This document shows positions 34,239-44,342 of a DNA stretch of 64,000 bases, one piece after another; position 1 is the first letter of the stretch; every line of letters begins with the position of its first letter. The notes under the pieces are model-generated. The model ran no database searches and was not told where the DNA came from. It worked only from the letters and a program-made list of their open reading frames with translations. The translations under genes were made by a program, and so were the position numbers. The stretch comes from Patiriisocius sp047731265 (GTDB lineage: Bacteria; Bacteroidota; Bacteroidia; Flavobacteriales; Flavobacteriaceae), in NCBI RefSeq assembly GCF_047731265.1, contig NZ_CP159835.1, positions 1,116,001-1,180,000 of the forward strand. Reading direction: 5' to 3'.

Positions 34239-36668
34239 TTAATTCAATCGTTCTCCTTCGTCGGTAGTTGGTTTTCGGTTATTGTCCCGCAACCTTGCGT
34301 TTCCGAAGTTATATTTAAAACCAATTCTAAAAAGCCGTGATTCTACGCGCGCAAAATACGCGTTATCTTGGTTGTAGTATCGAGTAGTTACAGGAATATT
34401 ATTGGTGTTAAAAATATCATCTACTCCTGCGTTAATGCTCGCCCTCTTGTTCCAAAGGTCTTTTCTAAAAGAAATTGAGAGGTTAAATTGGTTTTTGTAA
34501 GATGAAGCTCCATATAATAAATTTGAAATATAAACTGCCGTAACATCACTCGTAAGCCCTAAAGATTCTGAAATCGTCAGCCCTCCATAAACTTGTCCAT
34601 AAAATCCATAGGTGTCGATGGTTGCCTTCTCTTGTGGGCTTTCCAGCGCAAAAAACTCATTTTCTATGTAAAAAGAAGAAGTGACAAGTTGAAGATAGAG
34701 CCAAGAAAAAACGGGTCTTGCATACACCACATCAAAACTATATTGATACTCTCGTATTAAGTTTACATCAAGGCTTTGAAGTGTTCTGGCTTGATTATTT
34801 TGAAATGCAATAAGACTTAATGGATTGTCTGTATTCCAATAATAAAGCTCGAAAAACAAATGATTTTTATAGGTATAACTTAGCGTATATTTTGTGTCAA
34901 TCGCAGGTATAAGGTTTGGATTCCCGTCGCTAAAATTAAACTCGTTTACAAAATATCTAAAAGGATTAAGAGCTTCGTAACGAGGTCTAGAAATGCTGCG
35001 AGAATAACTAAAACCATAGCTGTTATTGTCATTGGCATTATGCTCAAGACTCAGAGCAGGAAACAACTCAAAATAATTTTGATTATTTACAACGCCTAAT
35101 GATCGTGAATCTCCTTGAACATCTGTTTGTTCTCCTCGCAAGCCGGCGTTCAAACTCCAGGAATCCCAATCAGCACTGTAACTAAAATATGCTGCGTAGA
35201 TACTTTCTTCGTATAAAAATGAATCTGACAGAGCGCTATTAAACTCAGTATTGCCTGTATTAGTGTCAAAAAAGTGCAAACCACTTTGCGTGTCTATAGT
35301 ACTAAACTTAGCTCCTGTTTCAATCATTCCTGAAAGCGCTGGAATACTAAAATCGAGTTGGAAGGTTGCGATATCGCTGGACTGATTTGCCTTTGTAAAA
35401 AATCTGTTTTCTCTAAATAAAACGCCATTATTTGAAAAAAAATCTGTTTCTACATCTTGTAAACGCTCATTATCATACAAAATATAGTTTGCATTCATAA
35501 CAACATTGGCACCAGCCTCTCCTAACTGCCATGTGTGATTTAAATTAAAAGCAAGATTTGAAGTGTCGATATTTGAGTTGCTATTCGTGGTATACACAGA
35601 ATCTAAAACACGGTTGGTGTCAAAATTTTCAGAACGCGCATTATTATCAAATCGCTTGTTTGGAGAAACTAGAATATTTGCGCTAATTCCTATCTCGTGT
35701 TTATCATTCACTTTAAAATCTGCAACTACATTTCCTTGATGCGCATAAGAACGTGTTGTTCTTTCAAAATCGGAGGTTCGTGAGCCTATTGAATTTATCT
35801 GATTGCTATTAAAAAAATTGATGTGGTTTTCATCTTGTTTAAATTCTTTGCGAGGGCTAAACGAATAGCCACCATAGAAATTTAACCTTTCATTTTTATA
35901 AAAATGTGAGGTACCTAATCTATATTTCGCATAAACTCCTTGCTCGTAGGCCCCATTTACAGAACCTTTATACCCTATAGAAATTGCGCGACTTGTGATG
36001 ATATTAACCACGGTGCCAGATTCTGCATCAAATTTTGCTGAAGGGTTTGTTATCACCTCAACACTCTTTATGGCAGTCGCATCTGTGTTTTGTAAAAGTG
36101 ATTGTACCTCGCTGTTTGAAAGATAAACGCGTTTATTGTTAATATAAATGGTAGGATTTGTGTTTTTAAGAGTAATCCCTTCGGGCGTGACAAGAAGCCC
36201 TGGTGTTTTTTTTAGCACGTCCAACGTACTCCCCACTGCAATTGATGTGTTTTCAATATTAAAAGTAAGCTTGCCTGGTTCCTTTATTATGATTGGTTTC
36301 TTTGTTACTATTACTGCTTCATCAAGTGTTTCCGTTTTTTTTTTTAAAACGATCGTTCCTAAGGCGATTTCTGAGGTTAGTGCTACGGTTTGAGAAATTG
36401 ATTCGTATCCTAGGTAATTAAAATAGACATTATACTTCTTTTTTAGCAACCCTTCAATTGTGAAATTCCCTAAGTCATCTGTGGTTGTTCCCTTTATAAA
36501 CTTAAATCCCGGATTTCCAATATCTTCAGTTACATTTTGTGTTAAATAAATAGTTACAAAAGAAATAGGATTATTCTCAACATCTTTAACCGTTCCATTA
36601 ATAGAAAATACCTGCCCAAAAACCACCGCTGGAAACACCAATACTAGTAAAAATTTGAGGTTATGCAT
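34239..36668 (-). CDS. TonB-dependent receptor-like outer-membrane beta-barrel protein
   Basis: The 809-residue protein has a signal peptide ending VVFGQ, a carboxypeptidase-regulatory-like domain (VKDVENNPISFVTIYL), a plug-like region (LTFNIENTSIAVGSTLDVLK, NPTIYINNKRVYL) and a long beta-barrel of the OMP_b-brl_3 type (SFSYSRSISRPRYEALNPFR-like segments, split here). The class is common in Bacteroidota and often found without a SusD partner; it may take up peptides, metals or siderophores. No TonB box can be assigned with confidence. It stands alone, divergent from lepA. Ligand unknown. Confidence 0.9.
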   Translation of the reverse strand: MHNLKFLLVLVFPAVVFGQVFSINGTVKDVENNPISFVTIYLTQNVTEDIGNPGFKFIKGTTTDDLGNFTIEGLLKKKYNVYFNYLGYESISQTVALTSEIALGTIVLKKKTETLDEAVIVTKKPIIIKEPGKLTFNIENTSIAVGSTLDVLKKTPGLLVTPEGITLKNTNPTIYINNKRVYLSNSEVQSLLQNTDATAIKSVEVITNPSAKFDAESGTVVNIITSRAISIGYKGSVNGAYEQGVYAKYRLGTSHFYKNERLNFYGGYSFSPRKEFKQDENHINFFNSNQINSIGSRTSDFERTTRSYAHQGNVVADFKVNDKHEIGISANILVSPNKRFDNNARSENFDTNRVLDSVYTTNSNSNIDTSNLAFNLNHTWQLGEAGANVVMNANYILYDNERLQDVETDFFSNNGVLFRENRFFTKANQSSDIATFQLDFSIPALSGMIETGAKFSTIDTQSGLHFFDTNTGNTEFNSALSDSFLYEESIYAAYFSYSADWDSWSLNAGLRGEQTDVQGDSRSLGVVNNQNYFELFPALSLEHNANDNNSYGFSYSRSISRPRYEALNPFRYFVNEFNFSDGNPNLIPAIDTKYTLSYTYKNHLFFELYYWNTDNPLSLIAFQNNQARTLQSLDVNLIREYQYSFDVVYARPVFSWLYLQLVTSSFYIENEFFALESPQEKATIDTYGFYGQVYGGLTISESLGLTSDVTAVYISNLLYGASSYKNQFNLSISFRKDLWNKRASINAGVDDIFNTNNIPVTTRYYNQDNAYFARVESRLFRIGFKYNFGNARLRDNNRKPTTDEGERLN

Positions 36669-36788
36669 TAATAAAGAGATTGTGACAATTTTACTTCTAC
36701 CAAATATCTTAATTATTCCTTAATTTACATCATGTATTTGGGATTATTCGATTAAGTGTAAACACGTGCGAAACAATAGGTTTTAAGC

Positions 36789-36796
36789 TATATTTG
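36789..36796 (+). promoter_or_regulatory. -7 box for lepA
   Basis: TATATTTG matches TANNTTTG, 23 bases before the ATG. No good -33 TTTG at normal spacing. Confidence 0.5.
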
Positions 36797-36819
36797 CAGA
36801 CAGTTATAGCAGAAGAAAA

Positions 36820-38616
36820 ATGAAGAATATTCGCAATTTTTGTATCATCGCGCACATTGACCACGGTAAAAGCACTTTGGCAGACAGATTATTGGAAGCC
36901 ACTGGCTCGGTAACGGCTAGGGAATCCCAAGCACAATTACTTGATAGTATGGATTTGGAGCGTGAACGTGGCATTACTATAAAAAGTCATGCCATACAAA
37001 TGAATTACACTCACGAAGGCGAAGAATATATTTTAAATTTAATTGACACTCCTGGTCATGTTGATTTCTCGTATGAAGTTTCTAGGTCTATCGCCGCCTG
37101 CGAAGGAGCATTGTTAATAGTAGACGCAGCACAAAGCATTCAGGCCCAAACGATTTCAAATTTATATTTGGCATTGGAAAATGATTTAGAAATCATTCCT
37201 GTCTTAAATAAAATAGATTTGCCCTCTGCAAATCCAGAGGAAGTTACAGATGATATTGTAGATTTATTAGGTTGTGATCCATCTGAAATTATTCCAGCAA
37301 GCGCAAAAACAGGTGTAGGAATTACTGAAATCCTAACCGCAGTTATCGAGCGAATACCTGCGCCTAAAGGCAATCCTGATGAAAGCCTACAAGCATTAAT
37401 TTTTGACAGTGTTTATAACCCTTTTAGAGGTGTTGAGACTTATTTTAGGGTTCTTAATGGCGAAATTAGAAAGGGACAACACATTAAATTCATGGCAACG
37501 GGTAAAGCCTATTTTGCCGATGAAGTAGGAACCTTAAACCTCAAACAAACACCTAAAAAAGTTATTAAAACAGGTGATGTAGGCTACCTCATTACAGGAG
37601 TTAAAGAAGCGAAAGAAGTAAAAGTGGGAGACACGATTACCGATGCAAAATCCCCTACGACCAACGTGATCGAAGGTTTTGAGGATGTAAAGCCAATGGT
37701 ATTTGCAGGAATCTATCCTGTAGATACAGAAGATTACGAAGAACTTCGTGCCTCGATGGAAAAGCTTCAGTTAAACGATGCATCCTTGGTTTTTGTGCCA
37801 GAAAGTTCTGCAGCACTTGGCTTTGGGTTTCGTTGTGGGTTCTTAGGAATGCTTCACCTAGAAATTATACAAGAACGTCTCGAAAGAGAATTTGATATGA
37901 CCGTAATAACAACGGTTCCTAACGTGTCTTACAAGGCCTATACAAACAAAGACCCAGATGTTGAAATTCTTGTAAACAACCCAAGTGATTTGCCAGACCC
38001 CTCTAAACTTAACCGTATGGAGGAGCCCTATATTAAGGCAACCATTATTACAAAATCAGATTTTGTCGGCCCCGTAATGTCTTTGTGTATTGAAAAACGA
38101 GGGCTGGTTTTAAATCAAACCTATCTTACTACAGAGCGCGTAGAAATGACTTTTGAAATGCCGTTGGCAGAAATTGTTTTTGATTTTTACGATCGTTTAA
38201 AGACGGTGTCTAAAGGCTATGCGTCTTTTGATTACGCACCAATAGGATTGCGTGAATCAAAGCTTGTAAAAGTAGATGTTTTACTTAATGGAAATATCGT
38301 AGATGCACTCTCTGCTTTGCTTCATCAAGACAATGCCTTCGAAATAGGGAAAAAGATGTGCGAGAAATTGAGACAACTCATCCCACGACAGCAATTTGAT
38401 ATTCCAATACAAGCAGCCATTGGTGCGAAAATTATTTCTCGTGAAACAGTAAAAGCCTTGCGTAAAGATGTTACCGCAAAATGTTACGGTGGAGATATTT
38501 CTCGTAAGCGTAAATTACTAGAAAAACAGAAAAAAGGTAAGAAACGTATGCGTCAAATTGGGAATGTAGAAATTCCCCAAGAAGCATTTATGGCGGTTTT
38601 AAAGCTGAATGATTAA
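36820..38616 (+). CDS. lepA: Elongation factor 4 (LepA)
   Basis: EF4 is a ribosome-associated GTPase involved in back-translocation and 30S biogenesis. The 598-residue protein has the G1 motif AHIDHGKST (residues 11-19), the switch segment RERGITIKSHA, DTPGHVDF and NKIDLPSA, and the LepA-specific C-terminal domain ending ALRKDVTAKCYGGDISRKRK. Length is standard. It is a single gene with a promoter box and its own terminator. Confidence 0.98.
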   Translation: MKNIRNFCIIAHIDHGKSTLADRLLEATGSVTARESQAQLLDSMDLERERGITIKSHAIQMNYTHEGEEYILNLIDTPGHVDFSYEVSRSIAACEGALLIVDAAQSIQAQTISNLYLALENDLEIIPVLNKIDLPSANPEEVTDDIVDLLGCDPSEIIPASAKTGVGITEILTAVIERIPAPKGNPDESLQALIFDSVYNPFRGVETYFRVLNGEIRKGQHIKFMATGKAYFADEVGTLNLKQTPKKVIKTGDVGYLITGVKEAKEVKVGDTITDAKSPTTNVIEGFEDVKPMVFAGIYPVDTEDYEELRASMEKLQLNDASLVFVPESSAALGFGFRCGFLGMLHLEIIQERLEREFDMTVITTVPNVSYKAYTNKDPDVEILVNNPSDLPDPSKLNRMEEPYIKATIITKSDFVGPVMSLCIEKRGLVLNQTYLTTERVEMTFEMPLAEIVFDFYDRLKTVSKGYASFDYAPIGLRESKLVKVDVLLNGNIVDALSALLHQDNAFEIGKKMCEKLRQLIPRQQFDIPIQAAIGAKIISRETVKALRKDVTAKCYGGDISRKRKLLEKQKKGKKRMRQIGNVEIPQEAFMAVLKLND

Positions 38617-38626
38617 AATAAAAGAC

Positions 38627-38651
38627 GCGGCTCAAGTTGAGTCGCTTTTTT
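38627..38651 (+). terminator. Terminator after lepA
   Basis: GCGGCTCAA pairs with TTGAGTCGC (one G-T pair), followed by six T. It also serves poorly in the opposite direction for the convergent small lipoprotein gene. Confidence 0.88.
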
Positions 38652-38665
38652 ATGTCACGAATTTT

Positions 38666-38887
38666 CTACTCGCCACAACTAGTACCTGCTGCAATCAATC
38701 CATCAAAATAGATGGCATAGGGAGTCCCTGTATCTTCTCCATTGATAGAAGCATTCCCGTTGCTCTCTTCACAAAGAGTGAATGCGGCGGTTATTTCAGA
38801 ATTACACGCAGTACAGGATCTAGAGTCATCACTTCCGCAAGAGGCTAGCAGTGTTGAAAAGAAAAGAGGCGCTAAAAGATATTTCAT
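38666..38887 (-). CDS. Small cysteine-rich lipoprotein, unknown
   Basis: Seventy-three residues: a lipoprotein signal ending TLLASCGSDDSR with acidic residues after the cysteine, then a short mature domain with further cysteines (SCTACNSE, FTLCEESNG, AAGTSCGE), enough for two disulfides. It probably sits on the outer membrane. The CxxC motif lacks a histidine, so it is not a heme site. No family recognised. It lies between the lepA terminator and the antiporter gene, convergent with lepA. Confidence 0.7.
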   Translation of the reverse strand: MKYLLAPLFFSTLLASCGSDDSRSCTACNSEITAAFTLCEESNGNASINGEDTGTPYAIYFDGLIAAGTSCGE

Positions 38888-38935
38888 TTAAGTTTTTGTT
38901 TCAAAATATACAACGGTATTTCACCTGTTTTATTT

Positions 38936-40879
38936 TTAAGACTTCTCTTCATCAGAGTCTTCCATTTTTGCGGTAACGACATCTTCAAAATCTATTGGTT
39001 TTCCTAAATAGGCTATGATCGTGCCGTCTTCTACGGCTAATTCTGTTTCGCTAAGGGTGTCTAAAAGTTCTATGTGACCTTCCGGGTTTTTTATAAATAA
39101 AGGAATGGCATCCTTATTGTCTCTAATAACTTCAAGGATTCTTAAAAACATACTATGGTCGTTAACCTCTATCTCTTGGATAGATGGATAGTCCCGAGCA
39201 ACTTCCGTAAAGCGTAAAAAATCATGGGTATTGCTAAAGACTTCATCTTTATTAAAGCCGCTCTTTTTCAATAATTCTTCACTAGTCATCAATCTAAACG
39301 TTCCGTTTTCTCCAAAACGTTCTCTGTAACGAGTCATCGCTTGCCGGTTAATTTCATCGTTACCAGTCATGGATAACAAATACCCCACATCACTCAATTC
39401 AATATTATCTGAAAGATCGTCATTATAAATATTTGCATTAATAGCCTCGATTCCTAATTCTTTGGCTTTTTCAATGTTTTCCCTGTTGCTGTCTACCAAT
39501 ACTACATGACGGTCATTTTTTTGAAGGTAACTAGCAATAAGCCTTGAAACTCGAGAACCGCCTATGATCATAATACCTTCAGATTTTTTTAGAAAAACGC
39601 CTAAAAGTGAAGCAACTAGTCTTGCGGTGGTTGCATTTAATAAAACGGTTACTAACACCAATCCAAAAACTAGTGGCGTGATATACTCTGCCCCTGGAAC
39701 ACCTAACTCTACTAGCTTTGTGCCAAATAACGATGCAATACCTGCTGCAACAATCCCACGCGGCCCTACCCAACTTATAAAGATTTTTTCGTTGGTGCTC
39801 AAATTAGATCCTGCAGTGCTGAGGAAAACGCCAATAGGCCTAATCACAAAAATAATCACCGCAAAAAGTACGGCGGTCTTCCAGTTATAAATCAAGAGTA
39901 AATCTTCAACACTAATATTTGCTGAAAGCAATATAAAGAGGATTGAAATAAGCAATACGCTTAGGGACTCTTTAAAATAAAGCAGCTCTTTGAGGTTAGG
40001 CAAATCGCTATTCCCTAAATACATTCCCATTACTACCACTGCAAGAAGTCCAGACTCGTGTGCAAAAAGGTCGCTCAAAACAAAAATGAGAAGCACGATA
40101 GATAAGGACGCAACATTTAATAAATAATGAGGAATCACCTTTCGTTTGACCGCATGGTACATAGCAAATCCACCCGCAAGCCCGAAAGCAAAACCAATAA
40201 CAATAATTTTTCCGAATTCAATTAACGCGTGTTTTGTGTAACTTGCACCTTCCGCACCAAGGTTTCCACTTAATTTAGCAGCGTCTATAGTCCCTAAGTT
40301 ATCCCCAAAAGTTCCTGCAGGAATATTTACGGTAATAAACCCAAAAACTAATACCGCTACTAGCGCGCCAATGGGATCGATTAAAATTCCCTCCCATTTA
40401 AGTACTGCCGAAATGTCTTTACGCAGTGGAATATTTCTTAAAATTGGGGTTATAACCGTAGGTCCGGTTACAATAATTAGTCCCGAAAACAAAAATGAAA
40501 TTTGCCAATCTAGCCCAAAAAAATAATGTGCAGCAACTCCTGCTCCAAAAAAGGTAATGATAGCGCCTAAGCTTATAAGTTTACCTATGACACCCCCCAC
40601 TTTCTTTATTTCGCCGATTTTAAGGGTAAGCCCTCCTTCAAATAAAATAATACCAATTGCTAATGAAACAAAATAAAACAAACTTTCTCCTGGGAAAAAC
40701 CCTTCGTTTTTATTCCAAATAGGTTGAATCCACTGCGTTCCATCTTCTGAATAAAAAGTAGATAACGGGCCTACTGCAAGTCCTATCAAGATTAATGGTA
40801 AAATCGCTGGGATTTTAAATTTCCACGCAATCCATTGCGCAAAGATTCCTAAGATAATTATTCCTGCAAGTTCTAACAT
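38936..40879 (-). CDS. Na+/H+ antiporter (CPA1) with TrkA-type nucleotide-binding domain
   Basis: The 647-residue protein has about 12 membrane helices with CPA1 features (ILFEGGLTLKIGEI, SGLIIVTGPTVITPIL, WEGILIDPIGALVAV), followed from residue ~435 by a Rossmann TrkA-N domain (IMIIGGSRVSRLIASYL) and a C-terminal TrkA-C-like region. The D in LIDPIG lies at the ion-binding helix. Such NhaP-like proteins exchange Na+ or K+ for H+ at the inner membrane, with nucleotide or ligand control through the Rossmann domain. It is 71 bases downstream of the permease gene on the same strand, suggesting a joint unit. Confidence 0.92.
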   Translation of the reverse strand: MLELAGIIILGIFAQWIAWKFKIPAILPLILIGLAVGPLSTFYSEDGTQWIQPIWNKNEGFFPGESLFYFVSLAIGIILFEGGLTLKIGEIKKVGGVIGKLISLGAIITFFGAGVAAHYFFGLDWQISFLFSGLIIVTGPTVITPILRNIPLRKDISAVLKWEGILIDPIGALVAVLVFGFITVNIPAGTFGDNLGTIDAAKLSGNLGAEGASYTKHALIEFGKIIVIGFAFGLAGGFAMYHAVKRKVIPHYLLNVASLSIVLLIFVLSDLFAHESGLLAVVVMGMYLGNSDLPNLKELLYFKESLSVLLISILFILLSANISVEDLLLIYNWKTAVLFAVIIFVIRPIGVFLSTAGSNLSTNEKIFISWVGPRGIVAAGIASLFGTKLVELGVPGAEYITPLVFGLVLVTVLLNATTARLVASLLGVFLKKSEGIMIIGGSRVSRLIASYLQKNDRHVVLVDSNRENIEKAKELGIEAINANIYNDDLSDNIELSDVGYLLSMTGNDEINRQAMTRYRERFGENGTFRLMTSEELLKKSGFNKDEVFSNTHDFLRFTEVARDYPSIQEIEVNDHSMFLRILEVIRDNKDAIPLFIKNPEGHIELLDTLSETELAVEDGTIIAYLGKPIDFEDVVTAKMEDSDEEKS

Positions 40880-40949
40880 GGCGAAGTATTTCTTTTAGAT
40901 GTAAAAATAAAGATAGTAAACATAGCAATTGTTAAAAAATCTATCTGTT

Positions 40950-43157
40950 TTATCCTTCTTCTTTCATAGTAAGGCGCAATACGGAACAAGCAGAAGTCTC
41001 CGTAAATTTATCTTTTCCAGTACCAAATAAAATGCTGAGCCAATTGTCTTTTTGAGGAGTCCCTAAAAGCAACAGATCAAAACTAGCAGATGTTTTTGAA
41101 ATAGTTGTAATTGGATCATCGCTTTTTATGATTAACACACTACTGTTTGTGTCTATATTTTGTAATAAGGCTTCTGTGTGTCTTTTCATACTGGTTATGC
41201 CTTCTTCTGAAACTTTAGACGACACTACGTGTAAAATAGTTAATGAAGCTTCGTAAAAGCTACAAATTCTATGAGCAACAGCAATAAAACTCTTGTTCGT
41301 TCTTCCTGGACGTAAGGCTAGAACAATTTCACTGAAATTTCTAACTCCATTGTCCTTAAACAATGCGAAGTTGCTGTCTATATGTGTTAATAACCAACCT
41401 ATAGGGTTGCTAATAAAGATACCGCTATGTGCTCTACCGTTCCATCCCATTACCAGCCACTCGCAAAGCGTATGATCGCTTAAATCGTGTATGGTATTAG
41501 ATAGGTCGTGGGTGACAACGGCTTCAAAATCGACATTGATTTTTTTAGCTTTAGCAAGTCCGCTAATTCTTCTTGCTACCGAAAGAGTTTTGGGGTTTTC
41601 TTCGATGACTGCATCCAAAAATGTTTGATTTGGGACTTCTGTAATGTTTACAATTTGTAATTTTTGTTTTCTATTGATGGCGGCACCCATTTCTACTAAC
41701 ATTTCAGCACTGTTTTCATTTCCCAATAAAGGAACCACCACTCCTGCCTCTTTCATAAGGGCTCCGTCAAAATTTTGTGGCGCTATTTTACGCCTGCTCT
41801 TTTCAGAAAATTGTTTTCTATTTTTCTTCTTATAAAATAAATACAAGGCGGGCCTATGTCCATAATTACGCAAAACACCTGTGCGAGTTGCATTTTTACC
41901 AAAAAGAAAGTAAACAACAATTCCTAAAACAAAAATAGAAATGATAGCCACAAAAGGCATAAGCCCTAAAAACACGAGCAATACAATTCCTGATACAATT
42001 CCAAATAATTGCATTATGGGGTATAGCGGCGATCTGTAAGGAGGATTGTACCATTGGGCAGATGTTTCGCGTAATATAATAACCGCTAGGTTTACTAGAA
42101 TAAACATCATTACCATAAAAGCGCTTGCAAGTTTGGCTATTTTTTCTACGTCTAAAAACAAAATTACAAGGGCCATTACACCACAGGTCATAACTATAGT
42201 GACTACAGGTGTAAGGTATTTTGAATGTATTTTACTCATAAATGAAGGCAATAGCTTGTCCATTGCCATTGCAAATGGAAACCTCGATGCTGCAAGCACA
42301 CCAGAATTAGCCATAGAAATTAACGTAATAACGCCAACCACGGCAGCTATTATACCCACGGTCTTGCCTCCTAATTGTTCCGAAATAGTATAAATTGGCT
42401 TTAAATCTGTAGATAATGCTTCCAACGGAATATTTCCTACTAACACAAAAGTGATACATACATATATCGTGGTCATGATTAAAAGCGACAAAATCATGGC
42501 TAATGGTAAGTTTCTATTTGGGTTTTTTATTTCACCCGCAATTGCGGCTACTTTGGTTACCCCTGCATATGAAATATAGACAAACGCTACTGTCGCCGTT
42601 AGTCCTGTATTACCATTAGTGGTAAAAGGTTTTAGTAATAATGTTTGCACATTAGGCAGTCCAAAAATAAGAATAAGACTAAGTGCAATTAAACTAATCG
42701 TAACAATAACAATTTGCACCTTCCCAACCTTTTTAACACCTAAAATGTTTAAAAATAATATCAATCCTAAAAAGCCTACCGCAACAAATTTTGTGAGCTC
42801 TGGTGCAATCGTGACTAAAACAGACAGGTAAGCTCCAAACCCAACCAATGCAAACGAGCTCTTCAATAACAAAGAAAGCCAAAGTCCAATTCCTGATACG
42901 GTTCCAAAAAGAGGTCCAAATGCCCGTTCTATATATACGTAGGTGCCCCCCGATTTCGGCATGGCCGTCGCTAATTCACTTTTTGATAATGCTGCGGGCA
43001 AAATACAAAGCGCAGCGAGCAGATAGGCCAACCAAACTGAAGACCCTGTTTTAGCCGCTGCTAACCCAGGTAATACAAATATACCACTCCCTAACATTCC
43101 CCCAATACTTATAGCGATAACAGAGGTTATGGAAAGGCTTCGTTCTAATTTTTTCAA
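40950..43157 (-). CDS. APC amino-acid permease with C-terminal universal-stress domain
   Basis: The 735-residue protein begins with LSITSVIAISIGGMLGSGIF, the APC-superfamily substrate loop, and has about 12 helices to residue ~430. The remaining ~300 residues are cytosolic and include a UspA-like domain (AHRICSFYEASLTILHVVS, DLLLLGTPQKDNWLS). Fused permease-USP proteins are known in bacteria and archaea; the USP part probably regulates transport. The substrate is not readable. Read together with the antiporter just downstream, ion- and amino-acid balance may be linked. Confidence 0.9.
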   Translation of the reverse strand: MKKLERSLSITSVIAISIGGMLGSGIFVLPGLAAAKTGSSVWLAYLLAALCILPAALSKSELATAMPKSGGTYVYIERAFGPLFGTVSGIGLWLSLLLKSSFALVGFGAYLSVLVTIAPELTKFVAVGFLGLILFLNILGVKKVGKVQIVIVTISLIALSLILIFGLPNVQTLLLKPFTTNGNTGLTATVAFVYISYAGVTKVAAIAGEIKNPNRNLPLAMILSLLIMTTIYVCITFVLVGNIPLEALSTDLKPIYTISEQLGGKTVGIIAAVVGVITLISMANSGVLAASRFPFAMAMDKLLPSFMSKIHSKYLTPVVTIVMTCGVMALVILFLDVEKIAKLASAFMVMMFILVNLAVIILRETSAQWYNPPYRSPLYPIMQLFGIVSGIVLLVFLGLMPFVAIISIFVLGIVVYFLFGKNATRTGVLRNYGHRPALYLFYKKKNRKQFSEKSRRKIAPQNFDGALMKEAGVVVPLLGNENSAEMLVEMGAAINRKQKLQIVNITEVPNQTFLDAVIEENPKTLSVARRISGLAKAKKINVDFEAVVTHDLSNTIHDLSDHTLCEWLVMGWNGRAHSGIFISNPIGWLLTHIDSNFALFKDNGVRNFSEIVLALRPGRTNKSFIAVAHRICSFYEASLTILHVVSSKVSEEGITSMKRHTEALLQNIDTNSSVLIIKSDDPITTISKTSASFDLLLLGTPQKDNWLSILFGTGKDKFTETSACSVLRLTMKEEG

Positions 43158-43356
43158 AAGTGTGTTTTTGGTTGAAGGCTAAAAATAGCATTTTTTAACA
43201 ACCTACAGGCGCAACTTGCATTAGCATTCAAGTCTTAAAAAACAAAACACCCGTCATTCGCCAAAAAAGTCGCCGTCATTTCATATAAAACCGTAAGAAA
43301 ACTTTTAAGATTTAGTTGTCAATTTATTGTGTGGTCTTTTTGTATTTTGCGCACTT

Positions 43357-44244
43357 ATGAAGTTACACCCTATCGAGGCAGGAAATTTTAAACTTGATGG
43401 CGGCGCTATGTTTGGTGTTGTCCCAAAATCTTTATGGACCAGAACCAATCCAGCTGACAACAATAATATGATTGACATTGCGGCGCGTTGTCTCTTGATT
43501 GAAGATGGGAATAGATTGATATTAATCGATACTGGAATGGGTGATAAGCAATCTGAAAAATTCTTTGGATATTATTTTAAATGGGGAAATCACACATTAG
43601 ACGACTCCCTTAAAAACGCAGGTTTTCATCGAGATGATGTAACTGATGTTTTTATGACGCACCTTCATTTTGACCATTGCGGCGGCAGTGTACAATGGAA
43701 CAAAGATAGAACAGGGTACGAGCCCGCTTTTAAAAACGCTTCTTTTTGGAGCAATCAAAATCATTGGGACTGGGCAACGAACCCAAACAGAAGAGAAAAA
43801 GCTTCCTTTTTAAAAGAAAACATTATTCCAATGCGGGAGAGCGGGCAATTAAAGTTTGTAAACGCACCTTCAGAAAACCTTTCCTTAGAAACTAGTAAGA
43901 GTAATTTTGCTAAAAAAAATAAGCTCCCTTTTGATATTTTCTTTGCAGATGGACATACCGAAAAGCAGATGTTGCCAATGCTGCAATACAAAAACAAAAC
44001 AATCGTTTTCATGGCAGATTTGCTTCCCACAGCAGGTCACTTACCATTGCCATTTGTAATGGGCTATGACACAAGACCGCTACTAACATTACCCGAAAAA
44101 GAAACGTTTTTGAATGCCGCAGCAACAGATAACTATTATTTGTTTTTAGAACATGACGCTCACAATCAAATTATTACCGTAAAAAAAACCGAAAAAGGAG
44201 TGCGAATCAATGAAGTTTTTACCTGCGAAGAATTATTTAATTAA
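43357..44244 (+). CDS. MBL-fold metallo-hydrolase
   Basis: I start at ATG 43357 (MKLHPIEAGNFKLDGGAMFG); ten earlier codons in frame overlap likely promoter sequence. The 295-residue protein has the metal motif THLHFDHCGG (H102, H104, D106, H107), a further ADLLPTAGH and a C-terminal EHDAH. No signal peptide. It resembles quorum-lactonase/N-acyl hydrolase relatives in the MBL superfamily, but the substrate is not established. Single gene, divergent from the permease. Confidence 0.9.
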   Translation: MKLHPIEAGNFKLDGGAMFGVVPKSLWTRTNPADNNNMIDIAARCLLIEDGNRLILIDTGMGDKQSEKFFGYYFKWGNHTLDDSLKNAGFHRDDVTDVFMTHLHFDHCGGSVQWNKDRTGYEPAFKNASFWSNQNHWDWATNPNRREKASFLKENIIPMRESGQLKFVNAPSENLSLETSKSNFAKKNKLPFDIFFADGHTEKQMLPMLQYKNKTIVFMADLLPTAGHLPLPFVMGYDTRPLLTLPEKETFLNAAATDNYYLFLEHDAHNQIITVKKTEKGVRINEVFTCEELFN

Positions 44245-44342
44245 CACCAGGACAATAAAATGCCCAACAACAATTTTGCAAACCAAAAGAAGATGAATAA
44301 GCTGGGCGTACCATCTTCCTAAATATAAAATATTATATACTG

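Noticed and set aside
39564..39890. 108-codon frame opposite the antiporter gene
   Set aside because: A shadow of the strongly supported antiporter reading frame; no family features of its own.
42046..42393. 115-codon frame opposite the amino-acid permease gene
   Set aside because: Shadow of the membrane-protein coding strand.
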